A stretch of DNA of 13,192 bases. Source: JACPLA01 sp035291905. GTDB lineage: Bacteria > Bacteroidota > Ignavibacteria > UBA10030. The DNA lies in assembly GCA_035291905.1 (NCBI GenBank), contig DATDRF010000241.1, forward strand, positions 1-13,192. The letters run 5' to 3'. The notes beneath the pieces were generated by a model, which searched no databases, was not told the DNA's origin, and saw nothing but the letters and a program-made list of their open reading frames with translations. How positions within the stretch are numbered: the first letter of the stretch is position 1; each line of letters opens with the position of its first letter. A program made the translations under genes and the position numbers. Of the stretch, positions 7,195 through 13,192 are shown in pieces.

Positions 7195-7812
7195 ATGGCC
7201 GTACCCAAATTTGTCGGTGACAACGCAATCTGGAAGAACATCTTTTCCGAAAGGAGCATCAGGAAGGGCTCTGTTCAGGAACTGCTGAGCAAGGTGCCTG
7301 CTTTTGCGAGCCTGACTTTTCGCGAACTGAAAGAAGTTGCCGCCATCGTTCATAAACGCGAGTATCAGGCGAGCGAGCCTGTATTCCACCAGGGAGACCC
7401 CGGACTTGGGATGTACATCATCCAGGAGGGGTCTGTTTCAATTGCCATTGTGGACAAAGACGGGAACCAAAAGGAGCTCGCCGTTCTCTCGGAGGGTGAC
7501 TTCTTCGGTGAACTTGGGTTGCTTGACGAGTCGCCGCGCTCCGCACTGGCTGTGTGCAAGACCGACTGCCTGCTCATCGGGTTCTTCCGGCCTGATCTTT
7601 TCGACCTGATTGAGCGAAAGCCGGCCCTCGGCATCAAGATTGTCCTCAAGCTGGCCGAGATTGTGGGTCAACGACTGAGAAAAACCGACAAGGAGTTGTC
7701 GAAACTGAAAAGCCAAATGGATGAGCTGCGGTCCGAAATGGAAAGGAACTCCAATGGCGAAGAAAACAGCAAAAAAGAAGACGAGCGCCACAAAGAAGCG
7801 GGCGCCCGGTAA
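7195..7812 (+). CDS. Cyclic-nucleotide-binding domain protein without a DNA-binding domain
   Basis: This 205-residue protein has one cNMP-binding (CRP/PKA-type) beta-roll at about residues 30-150. The phosphate-binding cassette reads GDFFGELGLLDESPRSA (101-117), with Glu106 and Arg115 at the positions that contact the cyclic nucleotide in the family. After the domain comes a charged helical stretch (about 150-185) likely to form a coiled coil, then a hydrophilic Glu/Lys-rich tail. There is no helix-turn-helix, so it is not a CRP-type transcription factor in itself; it may sense cyclic nucleotide and act through protein contacts. The ATG lies 3 bp after the ilvE stop codon, which suggests translational coupling. 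Its last 59 bases overlap the start of the universal stress protein gene. The partner and ligand are not evident from the sequence. Confidence 0.85.
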   Translation: MAVPKFVGDNAIWKNIFSERSIRKGSVQELLSKVPAFASLTFRELKEVAAIVHKREYQASEPVFHQGDPGLGMYIIQEGSVSIAIVDKDGNQKELAVLSEGDFFGELGLLDESPRSALAVCKTDCLLIGFFRPDLFDLIERKPALGIKIVLKLAEIVGQRLRKTDKELSKLKSQMDELRSEMERNSNGEENSKKEDERHKEAGAR

Positions 7813-8284
7813 GAAGCTGTCCCGCATTGACCTGAATCGGATTCTTGTTCCGATCGATTTCTCGGGGTACTCCCGAAAAGCCCTCCAGTACGCAATTCCC
7901 TTTGCCCGTCAATTCAATGCATCGATTGACCTCATCTATGTTGTCGAACCGACTGTCTATCCTGCCGACTTCAGCTTCGGTCAGGTCGGGTTCCCGGCGA
8001 TCGAGGATGAGCTTCGCAAGCGGGGGGCTGAGGAACTGGATGAATTGCTCGCCCATGACATCGGCCGGCGGGTTCCCGCAAGGCGGGCCATCAGGACCGG
8101 TAAAGCGTTCTATGAGATCCTTCAGTACGCGAGAGAAGAGAAGATGGATCTCATCATCATAGCGACACATGGACACACCGGCATCGAGCATGCTCTTTTC
8201 GGCAGCACGGCCGAGAAAGTGGTTCGGAAAGCGCCGTGTCCGGTGCTGGTGGTGAGAACTGATGAAAGGGAGTTTGTGCGGTAG
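7754..8284 (+). CDS. UspA-family universal stress protein with lysine-rich N-terminal tail
   Basis: This 176-residue protein is a single Usp domain, an alpha/beta ATP-binding-type fold. It opens with the strand RILVPIDFSGYSRKAL (Asp35 typical of the adenine pocket) and ends with the nucleotide-binding loop GHTGIEHALFGSTAEKVV and the closing strand CPVLVVR. The first 24 residues form a basic tail with nine Lys and two Arg, unusual for a Usp, and possibly nucleic-acid binding or membrane associating. I chose the ATG at 7754 because AAAGGA lies 6 bases upstream; the ATG at 7721 would add residues with no family match. The start lies inside the cNMP-binding gene (59-bp overlap in another frame), so expression of the pair is likely coupled. 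A terminator follows the stop codon. Confidence 0.9.
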   Translation: MAKKTAKKKTSATKKRAPGKKLSRIDLNRILVPIDFSGYSRKALQYAIPFARQFNASIDLIYVVEPTVYPADFSFGQVGFPAIEDELRKRGAEELDELLAHDIGRRVPARRAIRTGKAFYEILQYAREEKMDLIIIATHGHTGIEHALFGSTAEKVVRKAPCPVLVVRTDEREFVR

Positions 8285-8308
8285 GTCGGCAGAAGAAAAG
8301 AGCCTGCG

Positions 8309-8342
8309 AGCAGATCCGCCTTCTGGCGGATTTGCTGTTTTT
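8309..8342 (+). terminator. Rho-independent terminator between usp and the convergent polyprenyl synthase gene
   Basis: A 12-bp stem with one G-U pair (8309-8320 with 8325-8336, core ATCCGCC/GGCGGAT) and a 4-nt TTCT loop is followed by GTTTTT. It lies 24 bp after the usp stop codon and ends the plus-strand unit. A-rich sequence at 8291-8300 may let it act weakly on the opposite strand too. Confidence 0.88.
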
Positions 8343-8346
8343 GGGG

Positions 8347-9342
8347 CTAGCTGTCTCGTTCCATGACGAAATCGACAAACTGGAGAAGGGCGGATTTCGC
8401 GTCGGACTCCTGGAGGGGAGTGAGCTCTTCGCGGGCAGCGGCGGCGTAGGATTCAGCCTTCAACACAGCGTAGTCGATTCCACCCTGGCTTCTGACAAAA
8501 TCCACGATCCAGTCGACATCCTTTTGTTTTGCACCGTTGCGAATCACGCGCAATGCCTGCCGCGCCTCTCTTCGGTCGGAATGCTCCAACGCATGAATGA
8601 GAGGAAGAGTGAGTTTTTTCTCTTTCAAATCGATGCCGGTCGGTTTGCCGATGATGCTTCTCCTTCCGAGATAGTCAAGGAGGTCATCGCGAATCTGGAA
8701 TGCCATCCCCACGTTTTCCCCAAATCGCCGCATCATGACGCGTCTGGCCGGATCGTCGGTGACGCTTGCACAGCCGATGTCCGTGCAGGTCCCGAGGAGC
8801 GAAGCGGTCTTGTCGGCAATGATCCTGAGATAGGTCGGCTCGTCGATGTCAAGCTGTCTGCTCTTCTGTATCTGTAAAAGCTCGCCTTCACTCATCCGTT
8901 TGACCGCTTGCGAAGTGGCCTTCAGAAAGTAGTAGTCGTTGTGTTCGAGGGCAAGCAGCAGGCCCCTGGACAACAGATAGTCGCCCATGAGGACGGCAAC
9001 CTTGTTCTTCCAGACGGCGTTGATGGAGGCCAGGCCGCGGCGGGTATCAGCATCATCGACCACATCGTCATGCACGAGGGTGGCTGTGTGGAGAATCTCG
9101 ACGAGCGTTGCCCCGCGGAAGGTGCTTTCTGTAAGAGCTCCGCATGCCTTCGCACTCAACAAGACAAGCAGCGGGCGGACCCGTTTTCCTTTCTGCCTCA
9201 CAATATAACGGGCGATCATGTCAACCAGCATGACCGTCGATCGCATGGATTCCTTGAAGAATCGATCGAACTCCTTGAGTTCACCCTGGATCGGCTCTTT
9301 AATCGAATCGATGCTGATCGCCTTTCTGCCTGTCAGGTTCAC
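8347..9342 (-). CDS. Long-chain trans-polyprenyl diphosphate synthase
   Basis: This 331-residue prenyltransferase extends farnesyl or geranylgeranyl diphosphate with isopentenyl diphosphate to make the side chain of a quinone, probably menaquinone, in the cytosol near the membrane. Both aspartate-rich motifs are intact: HDDVVDDADTRRG (first motif Asp92, 93, 96) and QIRDDLLDYLG (second motif Asp219, 220, 223). GKRVRP (52-57) and GKPTGIDLKEKKLTLPLI are also typical. The residues before the first motif (VEILHTATLVH) are small, like E. coli IspB, which points to a long product rather than farnesyl diphosphate; the exact chain length cannot be read. The GTG start overlaps the tatC stop as GTGA, with GGAAG 7 bases upstream, so translation is coupled to tatC. 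It is the last gene of the minus-strand unit. Confidence 0.93.
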   Translation of the reverse strand: MNLTGRKAISIDSIKEPIQGELKEFDRFFKESMRSTVMLVDMIARYIVRQKGKRVRPLLVLLSAKACGALTESTFRGATLVEILHTATLVHDDVVDDADTRRGLASINAVWKNKVAVLMGDYLLSRGLLLALEHNDYYFLKATSQAVKRMSEGELLQIQKSRQLDIDEPTYLRIIADKTASLLGTCTDIGCASVTDDPARRVMMRRFGENVGMAFQIRDDLLDYLGRRSIIGKPTGIDLKEKKLTLPLIHALEHSDRREARQALRVIRNGAKQKDVDWIVDFVRSQGGIDYAVLKAESYAAAAREELTPLQESDAKSALLQFVDFVMERDS

Positions 9343-10139
9343 GAGCGTTCTTCCGTTGGAAGCAGCGATTGTTCGGTTTCGGGAGGCGCGTTTCGTTTGG
9401 ACGCCATCTTGGACACAAAGATACTCAATTCATACAACAACAGCATGGGGAGGGCAAGCATGATCTGGGTCATGGGGTCGGGTGTGGGTGTGACAATGGC
9501 AGAAATCACCAGAATCGCCACGATAGAATGCCGGCGATAGTGCCGCATGAAAGCGGGAGTAAGAAAACCCATCCTCGTCAAAAAATATGAGACCATCGGG
9601 AGTTCAAAGACAAGCCCCGCCCCGAGGAGGAGCGTAAGGACAAAACTGATGTAATGATCAACGGCAATGTTCAGATCGATGTTTTGCGTTCCGAATCCCG
9701 CAAAGAACTTCAGGGAAAGGGGAAGGAGGACAAAATACGAGAACGCAACGCCTGAGAAGAAACAAAGCGAGGTGAAGAAAACGATCCGTGCGATGTATCT
9801 TCGCTCTTTGGGAAGGAGCCCCGGAGCAACGAACTTCCAGAGCCACAGCAGCGTGTTGGGCATGCTCAGGATAAGTCCGCATATCAACACCGTCTGCATG
9901 TAAAGAAGAACGATCCCGTACGGCGAAAGAACCTGTGACTTGAGCCCGGCTTCGTTCAGCGGCCGCATAAGGAGGTCCTGAACGATGTAGTCGGCGTAGA
10001 GAGCGCACAGCACCGTCGCGACAAGCAGCCCGATCAGAGCCTTGACGATATGCCATCGCAGCTCCTCAAGATGATCCAGGAACGTCATTTCTGGTGCATC
10101 CTGGTCCTTTTCACCGGGCTGTGTGAAATACTTCGTCAT
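9339..10139 (-). CDS. tatC: Sec-independent protein translocase TatC
   Basis: This 266-residue inner-membrane protein is the signal-peptide receptor and core of the twin-arginine translocase, which exports folded proteins. The conserved cytosolic N-terminal motif FLDHLEELR is at residues 20-28. Six hydrophobic segments follow, with the family's periplasmic and loop features PLNEAGLKSQVLSPYG, the membrane Glu in LVFELP, and SAIVTPTPDPMTQIMLALP before the last helices. The C-terminal tail is hydrophilic and Glu-rich. The ATG overlaps the glyA stop codon as ATGA, and its own stop overlaps the polyprenyl synthase start. No tatA or tatB gene is present in the window, so these must lie elsewhere. 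Confidence 0.96.
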   Translation of the reverse strand: MTKYFTQPGEKDQDAPEMTFLDHLEELRWHIVKALIGLLVATVLCALYADYIVQDLLMRPLNEAGLKSQVLSPYGIVLLYMQTVLICGLILSMPNTLLWLWKFVAPGLLPKERRYIARIVFFTSLCFFSGVAFSYFVLLPLSLKFFAGFGTQNIDLNIAVDHYISFVLTLLLGAGLVFELPMVSYFLTRMGFLTPAFMRHYRRHSIVAILVISAIVTPTPDPMTQIMLALPMLLLYELSIFVSKMASKRNAPPETEQSLLPTEERS

Positions 10140-11449
10140 GAGTTCTTGCCGGATATCTCAGGGTAAAGAGGGAACGAGCCGCACAGGCGGCCGACTTCAC
10201 CGCTGACGGCGGAATGAACGTCGGTCTTTTCAATGTTTGATATGACCTTGTCGATGAGATCGGCAATCACCTCCATCTCCTTTTCCTTCATCCCTCGGGT
10301 CGTGACGGCCGGAGTACCGACCCGGATGCCGCTGGTGATGAGGGGGGATTTGTCGTCGAAGGGGACGGCATTCTTGTTGACGGTGACACCCGATGCGTCC
10401 AGGGCCTCCTGGGCATGTTTTCCCGTCACATTCTTGTTGCGAAGGTCGATGAGCATGAGATGATTGTCGGTCCCCCCCGAAATGATGTTGAATCCTCGTT
10501 TCGTCAGGGCGAGTGCCAGCGCTTTGGCATTTCTGATCACCACTCCTGAATACTCATTGAAAGCAGGCTGCAGGTTCTCGTGGAATCCTACCGCCTTGGC
10601 GGCAATGACATGCATCAGAGGGCCGCCTTGAATCCCAGGAATGACCATGGAGTCCAGCAGCTCCGACATCATCTTCTTCCTCCCCGATTTCGGGGCAACG
10701 GTGCCAAACGGATTCTCAAAATCCTTTCCCATGAGAATGAGTCCGCCCCTTGGTCCACGCAGGGTCTTGTGCGTCGTCGAAGTTACTACATGACAGTGGG
10801 GAAGGGGGTCGTTCAGAAGCTTTGAAGCGATCAGCCCTGCGGGGTGTGCGATATCGGCAAAAAGAAATGCGCCCACACTGTCGGCAATGGCGCGGAACCT
10901 CTTGTAATCAATGTTGCGCGAGTATGCGCTCGCGCCGACCGTGATCATCTTGGGGCGATCTCTCTTCGCGATCTCCGCGACACCGTCGTAATCGATCGTA
11001 CCAGTCTCCTTGGAGACTCCGTACGCGGTGAATTGATAGAGTTGACCCGAAAAATTCACCGGCGAACCGTGGGTGAGATGGCCGCCGTGCGAAAGATCCA
11101 TTCCCAGGACCTTATCGCCCGGTTTGAGGAAAGTGAAATAGACGGCCATGTTGGCCTGTGAGCCCGAATGGGGCTGCACGTTTGCGTATTCAGCTCGAAA
11201 GAGCCGCTTCACCCTGTCTCTCGCAATGTTCTCCGCCTGATCGACGAACTCGCAGCCGCCGTAATATCGTTTCCCGGGGTATCCTTCGGCATACTTGTTG
11301 GTCAGGACGCTGCCGAGGGCCTCAAGCACCGCAAGGCTCACGAAATTCTCCGACGCAATGAGCTCCAGCTTGGAGTTCTGACGGTGAATCTCGCTTTGAA
11401 TGGTTCGAAAAATGTCGGGGTCAACGCGTTGAAGGTGTGGCATAGGCAT
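10136..11449 (-). CDS. glyA: Serine hydroxymethyltransferase
   Basis: This 437-residue PLP enzyme converts serine and tetrahydrofolate to glycine and 5,10-methylene-tetrahydrofolate in the cytosol, the main source of one-carbon units. Visible blocks are LELIASENF (28-36), NKYAEGYPGKRYYGGCEFVD (51-70), PHSGSQANMAVY, DIAHPAGLIA with Asp199 and His202, and the Schiff-base Lys228 in STTHKTLRGPRGG. Between RGPRGGLILMGKDF and PGIQGGPLMH is an extra stretch of about 20 residues (near 241-261, ENPFG... KKMMSELLDS) that E. coli GlyA lacks and that I recall from Bacteroidetes-type enzymes. Two nearby in-frame ATGs (11449 and 11443) are possible starts; neither has a clear Shine-Dalgarno site. It lies 58 bp from rpiB, and its stop codon overlaps the tatC start. 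Confidence 0.96.
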   Translation of the reverse strand: MPMPHLQRVDPDIFRTIQSEIHRQNSKLELIASENFVSLAVLEALGSVLTNKYAEGYPGKRYYGGCEFVDQAENIARDRVKRLFRAEYANVQPHSGSQANMAVYFTFLKPGDKVLGMDLSHGGHLTHGSPVNFSGQLYQFTAYGVSKETGTIDYDGVAEIAKRDRPKMITVGASAYSRNIDYKRFRAIADSVGAFLFADIAHPAGLIASKLLNDPLPHCHVVTSTTHKTLRGPRGGLILMGKDFENPFGTVAPKSGRKKMMSELLDSMVIPGIQGGPLMHVIAAKAVGFHENLQPAFNEYSGVVIRNAKALALALTKRGFNIISGGTDNHLMLIDLRNKNVTGKHAQEALDASGVTVNKNAVPFDDKSPLITSGIRVGTPAVTTRGMKEKEMEVIADLIDKVISNIEKTDVHSAVSGEVGRLCGSFPLYPEISGKNS

Positions 11450-11507
11450 GAGGTTCAGCGGGAATAATGATGTGGAACTCGGATCTGCCGGACAAATCCG
11501 ATGATGG

Positions 11508-11945
11508 TCAGCGGTCAGTCAACGAATGTATCTTTTTCACCCGGCGTTCGTGCCGCCCGCCCTCGAACGAGGTGGTCAGAAATGTCTTAACAATGTCAAC
11601 GACGCTTTCCCATCCGATGATCCGCTCTCCAATTGTCAGCACATTCGCATCGTTGTGGAGTCGCGCAAGTCTCGCAGCTGTCACCGATTCGCACACTGCA
11701 GCCCGAATCCCTTTGTGCTTGTTGGCGACAATGGACATTCCGATTCCCGTCCCGCACACAAGGATCCCGCGATCGCATTCTCCCTTTGCGATCGCATCGG
11801 ACGCTTTGTGCGCCCAGTCGGGGTAATCCGTCGATTCGGGAGACTGTGTGCCAAAATCCTTGTAAGGCAACTTGAGTTCGTCAAGAAGCTGTTTCAACCG
11901 CTCCTTGTAGGGAAAACCTGCATGGTCACTGGCGAGGGCTATCAT
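11508..11945 (-). CDS. rpiB: Ribose-5-phosphate isomerase B
   Basis: This 145-residue LacAB/RpiB-family sugar isomerase interconverts ribose 5-phosphate and ribulose 5-phosphate in the pentose phosphate pathway. The start MIALASDHAGFPYK has the substrate-binding Asp7-His8; the catalytic Cys64 and Thr66 are in VCGTGIGMSI; HNDANVLTIGER (His97, Asn98) completes the site. The frame stays open upstream to 11993, but the ATG at 11945 is chosen because it gives the usual family start and lies 2 bp after the stop codon of the TPR gene. The Cys catalytic base fits ribose 5-phosphate isomerase; an allose 6-phosphate isomerase activity is possible in the same family. Confidence 0.94.
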   Translation of the reverse strand: MIALASDHAGFPYKERLKQLLDELKLPYKDFGTQSPESTDYPDWAHKASDAIAKGECDRGILVCGTGIGMSIVANKHKGIRAAVCESVTAARLARLHNDANVLTIGERIIGWESVVDIVKTFLTTSFEGGRHERRVKKIHSLTDR

Positions 11946-11947
11946 CG

Positions 11948-13192
11948 CTATTTGAGCTCGACGGCGACTTCCTCCTTGACCCATGTGTAGCACGCGCCGG
12001 CTGTCGCCATCTTGCCGTTCACGATCCTCTCCCTGTTAAAGAAGAGGTCTTCCTTGGAAGGGACCAGGCTCGAGAGTTCATTGATCCGCTGGCTGCTCTC
12101 GCTTGACAGCGATTTGTCGACGGATCTCGCGCGGTCATAGGAAATCTGGGCAAGGCGATAAACAAGTTTGTCATCGATGTCGAGTTTGGCCCAGTCGCCA
12201 CCCTTCGTGTCGCGTACGCAGTTCTCCACGGCGGCCTTGTAGATCTCGGCGATTTCAATATAGGGTTGTCCCCATCCTTTTTCGGCCTGGGCGGCTTTCA
12301 GCGCCGTGGACCGGGCGGAAGCATAATCTTTCATCTGACGGTAACAAACGGCGATGTTCAACTTGTTTTCCCGCACGGCCGGATTGATTTTCAACGATGT
12401 CTCATAGGCACCGATCGCTTGCTTGTACTTCCCATCGCGTTGGTAGGCCTTGGCAAGCTCGTTCCAATAGTTCCCGCCCTGGGGGAATTTCTTTACGAGT
12501 CTCAACAGGTCCTTCTGCGCCTCCCCAAATTGCTCGGCATCCATATGCGCCATCGCCGCATTCCAGATTTTCTCGGGGTTCTCGGGATCGTTCTTGAGGT
12601 CTCTTTCGGCCAGTTCGACAAGCTCCTGTGGATCGGTGATTAACTGTTTCAACCGGTCGACTGCGACCTGATTGGCTGCATCGGCGTCATGGACTTTGCG
12701 ATAGAGCTCAACGGCCTTAAGCCTGTATTCGGGCTTGCCATCCATATTCCTCATGTACAACTGCCCCAGCTGATCGACATAGGCGAAGTCGGTCTTAGGG
12801 TCCAATTCAATTGCCTTTTCATAGTTTGCAATCGCTTCATCATCACGACCCTGAAAATAGGTCGCCAGAGCGTACCCTCGGGTTAACCATAAACCTGAAG
12901 CCCTGTCCGGAACGTTCTTTATGCCGAGGTCATAGATGATGATCATGGTATCGGCATAGGCCTGACGGGTTGTGCTGTCAGCATCCTTGTTCTGATAGAA
13001 ACTGTAGTAGCACTCTGCGAGCTTTGAATAGACGGTCTTGAAGAGCTTGGAATCGAGCTGAATAACTTTCCAGCCGTAGGGTGCTGCGGTGACAAAGTCC
13101 GCGTTCTTATGGTATTCGAAAAACAGGCTCCAGTTCTTTGCGGCTTCAGCGGGATTTGATGTCTGAGCCGAACTTTCAGTTGGAACAAGCCA
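11948..13192 (-). CDS. Tetratricopeptide-repeat protein, 5' partial
   Basis: At least 414 residues are encoded, and the frame stays open to the right edge, so the N-terminus and any signal peptide are missing. An internal ATG at 12946 would give 332 residues, but the upstream sequence (KNWSLFFEYHKNADFV, KLFKTVYSKLAECYYSFYQNKDADS) is clearly the same helical repeat protein. Clear TPR units include YALATYFQGRDDEAIANYEKAIELDP, ELAKAYQRDGKYKQAIGAYETSLKINP and NIAVCYRQMKDYASARSTALKA. The C-terminal part is charged and ends with YTWVKEEVAVELK. Its stop codon is 2 bp from the rpiB start, so they probably share a transcript. Cell location and binding partner cannot be read from this fragment; related proteins in Bacteroidota are often periplasmic or outer-membrane associated. 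Confidence 0.85.
   Translation of the reverse strand, partial: WLVPTESSAQTSNPAEAAKNWSLFFEYHKNADFVTAAPYGWKVIQLDSKLFKTVYSKLAECYYSFYQNKDADSTTRQAYADTMIIIYDLGIKNVPDRASGLWLTRGYALATYFQGRDDEAIANYEKAIELDPKTDFAYVDQLGQLYMRNMDGKPEYRLKAVELYRKVHDADAANQVAVDRLKQLITDPQELVELAERDLKNDPENPEKIWNAAMAHMDAEQFGEAQKDLLRLVKKFPQGGNYWNELAKAYQRDGKYKQAIGAYETSLKINPAVRENKLNIAVCYRQMKDYASARSTALKAAQAEKGWGQPYIEIAEIYKAAVENCVRDTKGGDWAKLDIDDKLVYRLAQISYDRARSVDKSLSSESSQRINELSSLVPSKEDLFFNRERIVNGKMATAGACYTWVKEEVAVELK

Noticed and set aside
8332..8877. Plus-strand frames opposite the polyprenyl synthase
   Set aside because: They are antisense to a gene with both intact aspartate-rich motifs and have no recognisable domain.
11482..11502. 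Short inverted repeat TCGGAT/ATCCGA between rpiB and glyA
   Set aside because: The stem is only 6 bp with an 11-nt loop and no T-tract in the direction of transcription, so I do not call it a terminator.
12943..13188. Minus-strand frame at the right edge with its own ATG
   Set aside because: It overlaps the continuing open frame of the TPR protein, whose translation up to the edge is coherent helical repeat sequence, while this frame is Ser/Pro/Arg-rich and unstructured.
1..13192. Mobile elements, CRISPR arrays, tRNA or defence genes
   Set aside because: No transposase or integrase motifs, spaced repeats, tRNA-like folds or known defence domains were seen; the window reads as ordinary core chromosome apart from the proposed ceramide locus.

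Overview
This is a gene-dense chromosomal window of moderately high GC content, with no mobile element, CRISPR array, tRNA or rRNA visible. It most likely comes from the Bacteroidota/Chlorobiota (FCB) group. The main pointers are GlyA, which carries the extra segment before its PGIQGGP motif that I associate with Bacteroidetes-type serine hydroxymethyltransferases; a sphingolipid-type serine palmitoyltransferase closely like those of that group; and starts that often lack a strong Shine-Dalgarno site. The assignment rests on remembered family features, not on a search, and a related deep lineage is possible.

Left part, plus strand (1-2695): the C-terminal half of a GTP-dependent PEP carboxykinase enters from the left edge. 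It is followed by a two-gene phosphate-uptake unit, a DUF47/PhoU-like protein and a PiT-family transporter. pit converges, with a 9-bp gap, on a minus-strand gene.

Middle (2705-8284): this is the most interesting region. A minus-strand extended SDR ('NAD-dependent epimerase') is divergent from a plus-strand serine palmitoyltransferase-like enzyme, which is followed by a double-GNAT-like acyltransferase. These three families match the bacterial ceramide pathway known from Caulobacter (Spt, bCerS, CerR), so I read the region as a compact ceramide/dihydroceramide locus. A branched-chain aminotransferase follows, which could feed iso-branched acyl starters. Then come a stand-alone cyclic-nucleotide-binding protein and a UspA protein whose reading frames overlap by 59 bp. 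The SDR frame has no usable start codon unless one base in a GGG run near its 5' end is disregarded; this is a frameshift, a sequence error or a non-canonical start. A rho-independent terminator separates spt from the acyltransferase gene, and another ends the usp unit.

Right part, minus strand (8347-13192): a tightly packed unit is read from right to left. It encodes a TPR protein (N-terminus outside the window), ribose-5-phosphate isomerase B, serine hydroxymethyltransferase, TatC and a long-chain polyprenyl diphosphate synthase. The last three are linked by 4-bp stop/start overlaps. Every base belongs to a gene or to an intergenic gap of about 105 bp or less, so no long empty stretch remains to be explained.
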